A DNA stretch of 64,000 bases, taken from the NCBI GenBank assembly GCA_029706075.1, contig JAINUG010000088.1, positions 620,001-684,000 on the forward strand, given 5' to 3'. Made by a program: the position numbers and the translations under genes. A model generated the notes under the pieces. The model ran no database searches. It saw nothing but the letters and a program-made list of their open reading frames with translations, and had not been told where the DNA came from. The DNA comes from Aldrovandia affinis. Taxonomy: Eukaryota; Chordata; Actinopteri; Notacanthiformes; Halosauridae. Positions 34,740-47,900 of this stretch are shown piece by piece. Each line of letters opens with the position of its first letter. Positions within the stretch are counted from its first letter, which is position 1.

Positions 34740-37155
34740 CGGGAATCCCCTGCTCCCCCTTGCTTCCGGCCTGCAACGCGATCCAACTCCCCTGCTCAAC
34801 CCACTGCGATCATGGAGCCCATGCAGTTGAATCGGGCCCATTTATCCGAGGCCGAACGCCAGTGCTGCCGGGAGGGGGGACTATGCCTTTACTGCGGAGG
34901 CAGGGGACATTTCCGGTCGTCATGCCCGGTAAAAGACAACACCTGTCAGTGAAGAGGGAGTTTCTGATGGGCACCTCGCAATTATCAACAAAGTCCCATG
35001 CTCCACGTCGTCCTCTCCTGGCAAGGAGAGCAGTTTCCGGTGCAGGCTCTGATTGACTTGGGGGCCGACGCTAATCTCATCTGCCCTACCCTGGTTCGTC
35101 ACATGGGAGTTCCGGTGTCTCGTCTAGCGACACCTCTCCAAACCAAGACCCTGACAGGTACACCTCTAGCAGTGATTGAGGAGATCACCCAGCCTCTGGA
35201 GCTGCTTGTTTCTGGAAATTACAGGGAGAGACTGGCCCTCTATCTTATAGAGTCTCCCCACGCTCCAGTGGTGCTTGGCGGACCTTGGCTGGTGACCCAC
35301 AATCCCAGTATTGACTGGACTACTGGACACATCCGGGAATGGAGCCCTTTCTGTCAAAAGTCTTGCCTATGTTCCGCAGCTACCCCTGTATGCCCGTGGC
35401 TAGAGAGAAACCAGTTGACCTGTCACTCGTGCCCTCCGAATACCACGACCTCGGCCAGGCTTTCAGCAAGTCCCGTGCCTGCACCTTACCACCTCATCGC
35501 GCCTACGACTGCCCCATCGACCTACTTCCTGGTTCAACTCCTTATAGAGGCCACCTATACTCGTTGTCTGTCTCTGAGAACAAAGCCATGGAGGAGTACA
35601 TCGCCAACTCATTATCGTCAGGGATCATCCGCCCTTCTTCATCCCCTGCTGGCGCCGGTTTCTTTTTTGTAAAGAATAAGGATGGTACACTGCATCCTTG
35701 CATTGATTACCGGAGTCTCAATGCCATAACCGTAAAGAACCACTACCCACTTCCATTAATGTCTTCGGCTTTCGACAACCTCCAGGAGGGACAGTTCTTC
35801 ACCAAATTGGATCTCCGCAACGCTTACCACCTGGTCCGGATTCGGGAGGGAGATGAATGGAAGACCGCGTTCAACACCCACACCGGCCATTATGAATACC
35901 TGGCCATGCCATTCGGACTCACCAACGCTCCTGCCGTCTTCCAGGGATTAGTTAACGACATACTCCGGGACATGCTGTCCCGCTTCGTTTATGTCTACCT
36001 GGATGACATTCTGATTTTTTCTAAAACATTTGAGGAACATGTACAGCATGTACGCCGGGTTATCCAGAGACTGTTGGAGAACCAACTGTTTATTAAGGCC
36101 GAGAAATGTGAATTTCATAAAGTTTCTCGGGTTCATTATATCCCGTGGCCAGCTGGAGATGGATCCCGCCAAGGTGCAGGCGGTGCAAGAATGGCCCATA
36201 CCTTCTGATCGCAAACAGCTCCAACACTTCCTTGGGTTTGCACATTTTTACAGACGTTTTGTGCGGAATTACAGCACGGTCGCCGCACTGTTAATAGCAC
36301 TAACCTCCGTCAAGATCTGTTTCAGATGGAATCCTGATGCCCAGGCGGCCTTCAAGAAACTCAAGTCTCTGTTCACGTCAGCCCCGGTCCTCGCACTCCC
36401 GGATCCCACACGTCAGTTCATTGTGGAGGTGGATGCCTCCGACTCAGGGACAGGGGCAATCCTTTCACAAAGAGCCCCTGATAACAAGGTACACCCATGC
36501 ACTTTCTTTTCTCACCGCCTTTCCGCTACGGAAAGAAACTATAGCATTGGGGACCAATAACTTTTAGCCATCAAATTGGCGTTTGAGGAGTGGAGACACT
36601 GGCTAGAGGGGGCTGTGGTGCCATTTCTGGTCTGGATGGACCACCGCAACTTGGAATACCTCAACTCGGCTCAACGCCTCAATCCACGTCAGGCCAGGTG
36701 GTCTCTATTTTTTGCCCGTTTCGTTTTTACTTTATCCTTTCGCCCAGGTTCCAAAAACATCAAGCCCGACGCCTTATCCTGGGTCTACGCCTCTCCGGAA
36801 GAGGAGAGCAATCTGGAGCCGATCCTGCTACCTAGCTGCGTGGTAGCAGCAGCAGTGCTTGATGTTGTTCAGATGGTGGAGGAGGCGCTCCTCAACACAC
36901 CGGGTCCCAGAGATATGTTGGCTAACCGCCTGTTCGTGCCAGAGACCATCCGGTCCCAGGTGCTGGAGTGGGCCCACTCTTCCCCCATGGCCTGTCACCC
37001 GGGTATTTCTTGCACCCTAGCTCGGTTGTCTCGTAGATTTTGGTGGCCCACCATGAAGGACGACACGGCCAAATTTGTTGCAGCCTGTGTGCCCTGTGCT
37101 CAGTCTAAATCCACCAATGCACGCCCCAGCGGTCTCCTTCAGCCCCTGGTGGTTC

Positions 37156-37815
37156 TGTCATGCCAATATGTGTCCACCTGAAAAGAATGTGTCCGGATGA
37201 TGTCATTGGAATTTTTGACTGTAGTTGCTATGCCAACATGACGAGCTTGCATTCCTGAGTGACAAAACCCGGAAGAATGTATCCGGGGTGTCCGGGTGAT
37301 GTCATTTAGCTACAAATAAGCTGTACAGCTAAGTTAAGCTACGAAGATAATAATATGCATTGTCTGTTCAGCTGTACATTACAGCTAGCTGGCTATATAA
37401 TTCATATATTATGTTCATAGCTAGCCAGCTAGCTAGTTTTACAGCTGAGCAAGCAATGGTTATTCGTAGCTAGCCACCTAGCTGTAATGTAATGACTTCC
37501 ATGTATTATATTTGTAGCCAGCCAGCTAACTTAACTGTACAGCTGAACAGACAATGCATATTATTATCTTCGTAGCTAGCTGGCTATATAATTATAATAT
37601 AATTATATATTATAATTCATATATTATGTTCATAGCAAGGCAGCTAACTTAGCTGTACAGCTTATTCGTAGCTAAATGACATCACCCGGACACATTCTTC
37701 CGGTTTTGTCACTCAGGAATGCGAGCTCGTCATGTTGGCATAGCAACTACAGTCCAAAATTCCAATGACATCATCCGGACACATTCTTTTCAGGCGGACA
37801 CATATTGGCATGACA
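37156..37815. mobile_element. Foldback (long-TIR) DNA element, 660 bp, inside Gypsy family B
   Basis: The ends 'tgtcatgccaatatgtgtcc' and 'ggacacatattggcatgaca' are perfect complements, and the arms remain complementary for about 180 bp ('gtgtccgggtgatgtcattt', 'gctacaaataagctgtacag'), with further 'agctagctggctat' repeats in the middle. The flanks suggest a 4-bp duplication 'gttc' (37,152-37,155; 37,816-37,819). If the ends are taken as 'ctgtcat', the duplication shrinks to 'tt'. No coding capacity. Superfamily undetermined. Confidence 0.88.
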
Positions 37816-38917
37816 GTTCCATGACGCCCATGGTCTCACGTCGCCCTGGACTTTGTAACCGGTCTACCACCATCAGAAGGTAACACAGTCATACTTACGG
37901 TGGTAGACCGGTTTTCCAAGAGTGTGCATTTCATTCCACTGCCCAAACTCCCCTCTGCCAAAGAGAGTGCAGAACTCACGGTGAGACAAGTTTTTCGCCT
38001 CCATGGGTTACCACAGGAGATGACCTCGGACCGGGGGCCCCAGTTCTCCAGCAGGTTCTGGAGAGCGTTTTGCTCCCTGATCGGTGCCAAGCCTAACCTG
38101 TCCTCTGGGTTCCATCCAGAGACTAATGACCAGACAGAGCGCTACAATCAGGAGCTGGGGAAGGGACTGCGCTGTCTAGCAGAACCTGGCTGGCTACCTG
38201 GTCATGCTCCCTGCCCTGGGTGGAGTACGCTCACAATTCCCTTCCTGTTTCCTCTACCGGAATCTCTCCATTCCACTGTTGTCTGGGATACCAACCCCCT
38301 CTGTTCCCGGAGGAGGAGAAGGAGGTGGAGGTGCCGTCTGCCATGGCCCTCATCTCAAGAGCTCAAAGTACATGGCGGAGAGCATGTGTCACCCTACTTC
38401 GCCACGTCTCGGCCATGAAGAGCCAGGCCGACCGCCACCATCGTCCGGCCCCTCGCTACAGGGTCGACCAGAAGGTCTGGCTCTCTGCTAAAGACATTCC
38501 CATGCGAGTCTCTTGCAAGAAGTTATCCCCCAGATGAATTGGTCCCTACCCCATCATTCGTGTTATCACCCCCTCAGCCATACAGTTGCGCCTCCCTCCT
38601 CCCCTACGCCGCATCCATCCTGTGTTTCATGTTTCTCGTCTTAAACCCTATGTTGTGTCTCGTTTTAGCCCTCCTGTCCGCACCCCGCCTCCCCCCCGGC
38701 TCATCGAAGGGGGCCCAGTCTACACCGTTCACCGCCTGCTGGATGTCCGACGCAGGGGCCGTGGTCGCCAATTATTGGTGGATTGGGAGGGGTACGGTCC
38801 CGAGGAGCGCAGTTGGGTGCCCGAGAGACATATCATCGACACCTCCCTGATCCTGGAATTCCTGCATCGGCATCCAGTACAGGTTGGTGATCCACCAGGT
38901 GGCGTCCCTGGGGGTAC

Positions 38918-39756
38918 TGTCATGTCTCGTGTTCGTTCGTATTCCCCGTAATTAGGTGTTTTAGTTTATTCCATGTTTTCCTGGTTGTCCGGTCCGTGTT
39001 TTCACTTTCACTTACCTGTTTCCAGTCTTGTCATTGTATTATCGTTTTCACCTGTCCCTCGTGTGTCTGATTGCAGTTAGCTGCATTCGTGTTAATTCCT
39101 GATTGTTTCTTGTTATGTCTGATGTATTTAGCTGTGTGTTTTCCCATGTTCGTTACCAGATTGTCTCGTCATTGTATTATCATTTTCACCTGTTCCTCGT
39201 GTGTCTGATTGCAGTCTCCGGTGGCAGCTGCATTCATGTTAATTCCTGATTGTTTCTCGTTATGTCTAAATGTATATAAGCTGTGCGTTTTCCCATGTTC
39301 GTTGCCAGATTGTCTTGTGCTTTGCTTATGCCTACACAACTTTCCAGCGATCTCTTTGTTTCCTCGTGTTCCGTTTCCTCGTGTTCCGTTTCCTCGTGTT
39401 CCGTTTCCTCGTGTTCCGTTTCCTCGTGTTCCGTTTCCTCGTGTTCGTGCTTCCGTGTTCAGTCCTGTCTCAGTCTCGTTCCCAGTCCACCTGTTCGTGC
39501 TCCTCGTGGTTCCGGCCCTGCTCCTCTCTGTGTTCCCCGGACTGATTCCCTGTTATCGACCTCCGCCTGCCCATTGACCACGTCTTGCCTGCCTCTGACA
39601 CACCTGAAGCCTGGAACGAACTTTGCCTGTCCCCGACCACTCTTTGGATTCCTGTATTGCTCTGATTGCCCCCATATGAACTTTGCCTGTCTTTGCAATA
39701 AATAACATTATTGCATTCTTGGGTCCGTGCCTGGTTTTCCTACTCCATTCCTGACA
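38918..39756 (+). mobile_element. 3' LTR of Gypsy family B
   Basis: Runs from 'tgtcatgtctcgtgttcg' to 'ccattcctgaca', TG...CA, about 839 bp. 'ttgcaataaataacattatt' near 39,692 holds an AATAAA signal. The segment around 39,015-39,110 is partly repeated at 39,160-39,260. Confidence 0.88.
39359..39446. repeat. 15-bp tandem repeat inside the Gypsy B LTR
   Basis: Six copies of 'tttcctcgtgttccg' at 15-bp spacing. The sister LTR at 62.3 kb has no such expansion. Confidence 0.95.
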
Positions 39757-40269
39757 AAATACACTATTGATTGCTCTGGAAAGATTAAATATAAATGCTT
39801 AATGCTTAATGCTTTTAGCCACCTGAGAGTAGATCTGTCTCCAAGAATAGCAATATACCTTTCTTCTTTATTAATTGGTAGATTACTGCCATTTTATTAA
39901 AGGAATTTGATGCTTCTCAGGCACTAGAGCCTGGCCTAGATAACTCATAGGTCACTATAAAGGAATGAACTGCTTGTTTTCACTTCTGTTATGTTAATAA
40001 CAAATTACACATACTGATTGTAACCGATATCAACAATATCAGGATATTCAAGCTGCTAACGCAGGACAACACAGAAGACACGTATGTTTATGTCTCACGT
40101 GACTTCTTGTAGACTATTTCACACCGAATTCACAACGATTTTCTTTTAGACATACAAATATGTTATTTGACTGAATGTGTATTCGTACATATAGAACGTT
40201 ATAATGAATTCAAATAAAAAATGAAAAATAGCCTACCAGACGCGGCTTAATCTACCTACCCCTCCCCTG
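39757..40269. other. No gene recognised
   Basis: AT-rich spacer between the Gypsy LTR and the following LINE. Confidence 0.45.
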
Positions 40270-43200
40270 CTTGATTGAGCTCCCCACCCTCTGTCACTCT
40301 ACTGCCGCTGGATTCTCAGTCTCCTCGCGGCCCGCAGTTGCCATCCTAGCGGACCCAGACAGATCTACAACACTTGTCGGAGACTCGGAACCAGTAGGAC
40401 TCCTTCAACCACGGTCAGTCTGCTCATTCTAAATATATCATGGTTACCTTCTGGAAAGAGCCTTCCGCCTCCCAGCACATAAACCGCTACGTAGAGGGGA
40501 ACTTTTACCATAAAAAGTATATGCACAGGGGTTCTGGCCGAGGCTACAACTATAAACCGAGTTTCAATAATAACATAAACTCCATATCGCCGCACAGACG
40601 CGCGCAGCATCTGCCTCGGGCTGTAGACTACAGTCTATTGCAGCCTTTGCAAAATGCAACGTTAAGCCTGCCTCCGCAGACCCCGCCGCATTGTACTTTT
40701 TAACATCCAGTCTCTAACTAATAAGTCCACTCTGATGCATGAGTTTATTATCGATGATTGCTCCGACCTGATATTTTTAACCGAAACCTGGCATAAAGAG
40801 GGCGATTTTTCCATCTAAACGAGGCATCTCCGCCGGGATATAATTACTTTGAAAAAGCTCGTGCTCGTGGCCGCGGTGGTGGCATTGCTGTCCTGTACAA
40901 GGACTCTATACTCCTCCAACCACTGACTGTTCCTGAAACCCAGTCCTTTGAGTGCCTCGCTTTTAAATGTTATCCACCGAAATCCCTAACGGTTATACTT
41001 GTTTACCGCCCTCCAAAATCCAACTCATCCTTCATCCCAGAGTTTTTTAACTTTCTTACCTCAATATGTCCCACTCTCTCCAATATTGTGATATTGGGTG
41101 ATTTTAACATACATGTGGATTCCCCAACTGCTCCATGGCTGCTGACTTCCTGACCCACCTGGACTCATTAAACCTCACACAACATGTGAATGGCCCCACC
41201 CACAAACGTGGCCACACACTGGACCTCATCATCACTGGAGATGTACCTGCCTCTGACCTAAACATCTTTGAGTTTGGAGTCTCCGACCATAAGGCTGTTT
41301 CTCTATCACTGGCAATCCCATCCTCCAATCACCCCCCCCTCATCGAGAAGGTCATGAAGTACCGCAACCTGCGCAATCTGAACACTTGCCTTCTTCTTGA
41401 ATCCATAATGCCCACCCTCTCAACTGATCTCAGTTCACTTTCCCTGCTGAAATGATCAACCTCTACAATACCACCCTGACCACCTCCCTCAACACCCTTG
41501 CCCCTGAACAAACAAGGAAAGCCACCTTCCAGCGCTCCTCTCCCTGGTTCAATGACGACCTGCGCCTCATGAAGACCCGCGGCCGCCAGCTGGAGAGGTT
41601 ATGGAGGAAAGATGCTCTCACTGTCCATCTACTGGCCTTCAGAGAACACCAAACCCTAAATGCGCTGCTGCCCTAAAAGCTGCCCGCTCATCTTACTACT
41701 CTACAATAATTGACAATGGCAAAGGCAATCCCAGAACCCTATTCTCCACCATCAACCGGCTTCTCAACCCCACCAACTCAGGCTCCCCAGCTGCCTCTCC
41801 AGAACTGTGCAATCGATTCTCTGTTTTCTTTAAGACCAAGGTCGAAGATATCAGAGCCAACATTGTACCCTTCATAGCAGCTGCGACCCGCCAATCTGCC
41901 CTCCCTTCTTCAATGGCTCCACCCTGTGCAGCTTCACTGAGGTTACACCATCTGCACTTCTGGACATCATAACCAAATCCAAGCCCACTAGCTGCTCCCT
42001 TGACCCCATACCCACTCCCCTGTTGAAAGCCTGCTCACCAACCCTGGTTCAATTCCTCACTACACTCATCAACAAATCACTTCAGAGTGGAGAGGTGCCC
42101 ATTCTTTTAAAAACAGCGGCTGTCACCCCACTCTTAAAGAAACCAAATCTGGACCGAGAACTCCTGTCCAATTACAGACCAATCTCCAACCTCCCGTTCC
42201 TCGCCAAAGTTCTTGAGAAAGTCGTGGCCTCACAACTCCAGTCACATCTCTCAGAAAATAACCTTTATGAAGTCCTCCAATCCGGTTCCGGCCCGCACAC
42301 AGCACGGAGACGGCCTTGATAAAGGTCGTCAACGACCTGTTGATGGCAGCCGACTCCGGGTCACCCAGTATCCTGGTCCTACTCGATCTGAGCGCTGCAT
42401 TTGACACCGTTTTTTTTTTTAATGATACGGGGACCACCGAGATCTACACCATGGTCACGGACACAGCCCTGAAGTGGTTCACCTCCTACCTCACCAACCG
42501 GAGTTATCACGTGTCACTGGGGGCTCCAGGTCGATGACACTGCAGTGACATGCGGTGTCCCACAGGGGTCAGTGCTGGGGCCCATTCTGTTTTTAATCTA
42601 TTTACTCCCACTTGGACGTATCATCAGACAACACAACATCAACTTCCACTGCTATGCTGATGACACCCAGGTCTACATCAAAACGCAACCCAACCCCACC
42701 AACACAATCTCCACCTCAACACCTGCCTGGAGGACATCCGCTCTTGGATGTCCAACAACTTCCTCCAGCTCAACAGTAGCAAGACGGAGGCAATTCTGAT
42801 CGGCACCGCCAAAAACTTTCGCCAATGCTGGCAGCATTAGTCCCTCCTCGATAGCCAACTCATTCCCTCTCCTCTGTTGTCACCAACCTTGGAGTTAAGC
42901 TTGACTCCACACTCTCATTCCAAGCCCATATCAACCACATCTGCAAGATTTCCTTCTTTCACCTCAAAAATATCGCCAGACTGAAGCCATCCCTCACACA
43001 AGACGACACCAAAAAACTGGTCAATGCACTAATCTTCTCCCGAATTGATTATGGCAATGCACTTCTCTCCGTCTCCCAGTTAAATTGATCAACCGTCTAC
43101 AACTCATCCAGAACAGCGCCGCCAGAGTCCTCACCGGTACAAAAAGTCAGCCCACATAACCCCATACTCGCCCAACTCCACTGGCTCCCAGTCCACTACA

Positions 43201-43760
43201 GGATCCAGTTCAAAGTCCTCCTCCTGACCTACAAAGCCTTAAATGGACAAAGCCCCAGCTACCTCAGTGATCTCATCACCACCCACAAACCCTCACGCTC
43301 CCTCCGCTCTAGCCATTCCACTCTGCTCCTCGTCCCCCTACACGTCTACGGACGATGGGAGACCGAGCCTTCTGCTCTTTTTCCCCACGCCTCTGGAACT
43401 CCCTTCCGGACTACCTCAGAACTGCCCCTTCCATCGAGGTTTTAAAACGGGCCTTAAAACCCTTTTTTCCGGCAGGCCTTCCCTTGAGCCTTTTAGCGGC
43501 CCACCCTTGTTTTAATCCTTTTTATTTCTTTTTTTTATGCTTTGTTAGTCTATTTCGTTATACATTTCTTTAATTTTAGCGTAGTTTTTTTTTAAAAACC
43601 TTTTTACTGGCCTAGCCTTAGGTTTTTATCTGTGCCATAGTTTAAAAAAATATTTTTTTATATATTTTAATTTTTTTATTTTGATCTGTAAAGCGCTTCG
43701 AGATTTGTCTCGGCAGATGAGAAGCGCTCTATAAATCCAATTTATTATTTATTATTATTA
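40270..43760 (+). mobile_element. L2/Rex1-like LINE, nearly full length, degraded
   Basis: Endonuclease-like blocks: 'LIFLTETWHKEGDF' near 40,770, 'YFEKARARGRGGGIAVLY' near 40,850, 'VILGDFNIHVDSP' near 41,090, 'SDHKAVSLSL' near 41,285. RT: 'LLSNYRPISNLPFLAKVLEK' near 42,165, 'LDLSAAFDTV' near 42,385, '[20 protein letters not shown]' near 42,550, '[14 protein letters not shown]' near 42,645. The C-terminus 'FCSFSPRLWNSLPDYLRTAP' is near 43,370. The 3' end 'tgtaaagcgcttcgagattt', 'gaagcgctctataaatccaa' is followed by an ATT-rich tail. Frameshifts and stops throughout. A foreign-looking 40-bp stretch sits in the RT at 42,410-42,449. Confidence 0.85.
42410..42449 (+). other. Probable Illumina P5 flow-cell oligo sequence (assembly artefact)
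   Basis: A run of 11 T is followed at 42,421 by 'aatgatacgg', one base differing from P5 (G for C at 42,431), then 'gaccaccgagatctacac'. That is 28 of 29 bases of the P5 sequence, preceded by a T spacer as on the flow-cell oligo. It translates in the LINE frame as 'FFFNDTGTTEIYT', close to the known contaminant peptide 'FFFNDTATTEIYT'. It replaces the expected RT residues between 'SAAFDTV' and 'VTDTALKWF'. Confidence 0.88.
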
Positions 43761-44845
43761 TTATTAAAATGTACAGGAATAATGATTACCAGTCATTTTT
43801 CCTTTTATCGTCGTAATAAAAAATTTGGTTTTGTATGGTCATGTGTGTATGGCTCAATGCGCCATCTAAATTGACCTACTGTATACTACGACGCCACACA
43901 CCACAAATGTCAGTGCGCAGTGCACGAAAATCATCCGCTGGGATGCAACAGGTGAACTCGTGGTACTGGGACTACGCTATTGGGAAATCGCGATAAAAAA
44001 AGGTGAAACCTGTAGGAAACCCGCGTGACTTGCGCTGCTTGGTATTAAACACCAGCCCAGTGGCCAGCCTCCTCCATAAAACCCTCAGCCCGTAACTCAG
44101 TACCATGATGCGTTTCATTTGCGCAAGAAAACTTTACGCAGCGAGTACCGTCTCCTCTTCGGTAACTGACTTACTTTGGTTATAAAAGGAGAACATATTA
44201 TACATAGGCTATATACAACACCCGTCTTTATAAATGTACATTTAATACTTGGGCATACGAACAGAGAGGCTGTCGGCACATTTTTTGCAAGTTGAAAGTT
44301 CCAGCTACAAGTCTCCGAAAGAACTGCACACTCGGGATTGAGCAGGGACGGTGGGGTCGATGGGAACGCTTCAATAGTTGAATCGAACTCAAGGTTCCTC
44401 TCATATCCCAAGCGCCAGTCAAAACCACACCTTGTGCGGCTGAATTTAGAACTGAAATGGGTGCGAATTTGATGGTGGAAAACATACATGGAAACATGTA
44501 TAGGAACCGTGGACATGAGTACTGAGTACAGCGTTCGAGAGGGAAAAGGTTAGTCGATAGATTCTTATTCTGCATATGTATTTTTTAAAATAAAAAACTG
44601 TATGACATTATACAGGCTACCCTGAATTAATTAACTAATGTGATTTATTTTTGGATTTAGGAATGAGTTTTTAATTGTTTTTTTTATGTTAGGAGATACA
44701 AATCCTAATCCGTTATTAGAATTGGTTTTCACCTGAAAATGCTTGGGTGAAAGTTTTGATTGAAGTCCTTATTTGACTTTACACACATCGGACGCAACTG
44801 TTTTCTGTAAATACTAGCCTATTGATTTATCATATGTTTATATCC

Positions 44846-44919
<74 letters not shown>

Positions 44920-47900
44920 CCATTTAAAATGTAGCGAACAGGTCTATTTTATTCAAGATTAAAATGTTGCGTGAAGAATTCCACAGTTTACTGCATAAAC
45001 GTTAAAGAAGAATTCACATGAATTTCACATAGGCTACATGATGTATATGTAACACGTAGATACATGTGAATTCCAGTGAAGTAAATATGACAACATGTAA
45101 CAATAGGTGGTATAAATACGTGGAATAACGTGAAATGTTCAAAAACACATATGATTCACTTGTGCAGAATGCATAAGATTTAATGTAATTTTGAGTGGAG
45201 GTCTGGTGAATTGTAAGACACGCATGGCTCACTCTCCTTCGAAAACGTGTACATGAGCAATACCCGCGTCAGCACAGAGCTAAACGTCTGGCGGACCTAT
45301 AACCAAAGCTGAACTCCTGTTCTCCGTGACTGTGGAGGAGGGTCTGCAAAAGGTTGCAAAATATTACTTTGAAGGAAGAGGTAATACAATAGGAAGAGGT
45401 AATAAAAGTTTAATTAACATGTTAATTGAGCTCAATTAACATATAATTAAAATATAGGCTATCACCAATTGACTATTTTAACTAATCAAATCATTTATAA
45501 TAAACGTTTGGAGATTCATCTTAAAAAGTGTACGTTTACTTGTGTTTCAAGTATGTGTATAGCCCACACGTTGTTTGTTTTCAGACTATTTGCAAACTAT
45601 TCTAAACAAAACTAGTCAATTTGGCAGGTGGATAGCATGAACCACGGCATCACCATCAAAATAAACCAAATCACGGGATAAAGAAATCGAAGACCAAGAG
45701 GAGAAACACGCATGCATAAAGACGCATAAATCATAAAGATGCGCGCGAGCAATTGTAAAACAGTGCATCATTTTAACTACAACAATACGGTGTTAAACAT
45801 TTTCTTTTTCAAACGCTCTGAAACACGATGTATTTTCCGCTTTGAATAGGCAGGCGCAGGGGTCCTGTTGACGTTATTGGTCTTTTAAATAAAAATGCTT
45901 CTAATTAATTTGTAGAGGTACAAAGGACATATTTGTAAAAGTTTGCATTGAGGCATAGTGGTTTTGCGCGTTGAAATCTTTGTGTATCTGTTCATATTGA
46001 AACATGAGGTGGTCAGCTTTACGTTAAATGCAGAAGAGTATCTGCCAATTTGTTCCACAACCAATACAAAAATATTATTCTAAATTACATTTTTTGGGTC
46101 AAAAATTGGTTATTGACATGGGTATGATCTCTGTTGCGTATTTTTGCCATATAACATATTAAACACCCGGAATTACTTTTTTGAATCATGAATAAAATAG
46201 AAAACATTGCTATGATATGGGACTTAAAAATTGGAAATCTATAGGCTACTATCTGAACATAGAATCCTATCATTCTAATCTGCCTAATTGTGTTGACTTT
46301 TGGGTAACATTCAAAGGAACGGTTACCCACGATAGCTATCCCATTTGTCGTGCTGTCTTTTATATAGTTTATACATTTTTACAAGAAAATGGCTGCAGGT
46401 TAGTATAATAGTAGGACTACGTCGTCGAAATGTTTGGATGGAAGTATAAGGTGTGTGTTCATAGATAATTAATCATCAGGTTTGGCTCTTAATAGCTGTT
46501 CAATGAAGCTTCATTATCTATTTATAATTAACAGATAAACTCACACAAATCTCTGTAACTGTGGCAGACAAGCCGTTAAAACATACAACTGCATTTCTAT
46601 TTGAGGTAGCTTTTGGGGTGTGCAATAAATAGATTATACTCCCGTTAACTTCGATTCACTATCACCTTTGTTCGTAGAATGGCTGGGTTAATTGTATGAA
46701 TCGGTGGTTGGCGGTCAGAGTTCCCCTACCTCATTTATGTTTTGACACACCCCTCTTCCGTTCCCGACTTTGTAGGATTTGAAGCCCAACATACATTTAC
46801 TACATCAAGAGTGTTTATACACACACAATATAATATACAGGAGTAACGTCATCTCCGTGTTTTGAATCGTGGTTCACTGAGTTTCGACGTGACCCCGCGT
46901 ATTTTTGCAACAGATTATGCAGACCTTTGCAGACTGGCTTTTCATTCAGTCGATCTTCTCAACCCAAGGTCAAACTGTATTGGCACCTGCTCTCTAAAAC
47001 GATTACTGTGAGTTGTTGTGCAATGTTATTTCATTGTAGTGAAACACCATCCATCAATATTCTCAAAGGTTCCTGAAACTTTTTTTTCTGGAATTGATTA
47101 TTCGGGTGAATGGTTTTATTCAAGTTGTTGATGGGTCGTAGTTATCCATAGTGTTGTGTGATGTAACACACTACAATTGATATTTTAGCTGGAAAAAAAG
47201 CGAAATTAATCACCCGTGGCACCTCATCTATTCAGGACATGCATACCATAATTACACAGTGTCCTGCATGTTCCCCATAAATTAAATTAGTACTGGACGA
47301 TAACAATAATGGGCGTTGTTGGTTAACGCCTTTATTTTCTTATTAGTAGTGATTACCCCAGGAAATAGCATTGCTGACACCAAGATTAGCTTAGCCTTGA
47401 GCTGCATGCTCCTGTGTCCTGTACTCATTTGGAAGAGTTGTTAACATAACCTAATAGGCTACTTACTTATTGTTGTTGAGCATAAGTCCATAACTCAAGA
47501 TACAACAAATTAAAAAAAAGTTGGACATGGTAAATTACACCTGGAATGGTTGATCACAAAATATTTTAAAAAATGTAAAGGTGTCACTCTTTTTTTCTAG
47601 AAAGAGAAACATAGCTAGCCCAGAGCCAACGTAATGCACCTTAACAAAAATTCCATCGAACACAACATTCTCTCTTTCTTACTTTCTGTCTTTGTAAATT
47701 CATTTCTGTCTTTCTTTTTCCAGCTAATGAACATCTTGATTTTGCCAACAGAAAATGTACAGCATGTGCAAAATTGTGTTTACATTCCTGCTAGTCTAAC
47801 CTGTAATCTGCTTAGTAGTGGGGAAATACCTGACCTGTACCTAAGCGTTGGATGCAAGGGCTCAAAGGCCTCATCAGGTTAAAAGTGCTAATGCTTTTGC

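Larger units (their letters stand above)
34740..39756 (+). mobile_element. Chromodomain Ty3/Gypsy fossil (family B), lacking its 5' end
   Basis: Parts in order on the plus strand: nucleocapsid CCHC 'CLYCGGRGHFRSSC' near 34,880; protease-like 'QALIDLGADANLICP' near 35,045; reverse transcriptase about 35,500-36,200 ('[20 protein letters not shown]', '[15 protein letters not shown]', '[13 protein letters not shown]'); RNase H about 36,330-36,780; integrase zinc-binding and core about 36,950-38,200 ('[14 protein letters not shown]', '[12 protein letters not shown]'), split by a 660-bp foldback element; a C-terminal chromodomain ('[20 protein letters not shown]') near 38,800; and the 3' LTR 38,918-39,756. 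The 5' LTR and most of gag are absent. It is broken, with several breaks. A second member of the family lies at 62.3 kb. Confidence 0.92.

Noticed and set aside
36030-37181. Separate host genes for the RT, RNase H and integrase-like open frames
   Set aside because: They are parts of one Gypsy fossil in family order between a zinc knuckle and an LTR.
44115-44575. Overlapping minus-strand open frames of 115-133 codons in the repeat-poor island
   Set aside because: No family resemblance or domain; length is within chance expectation for the region.
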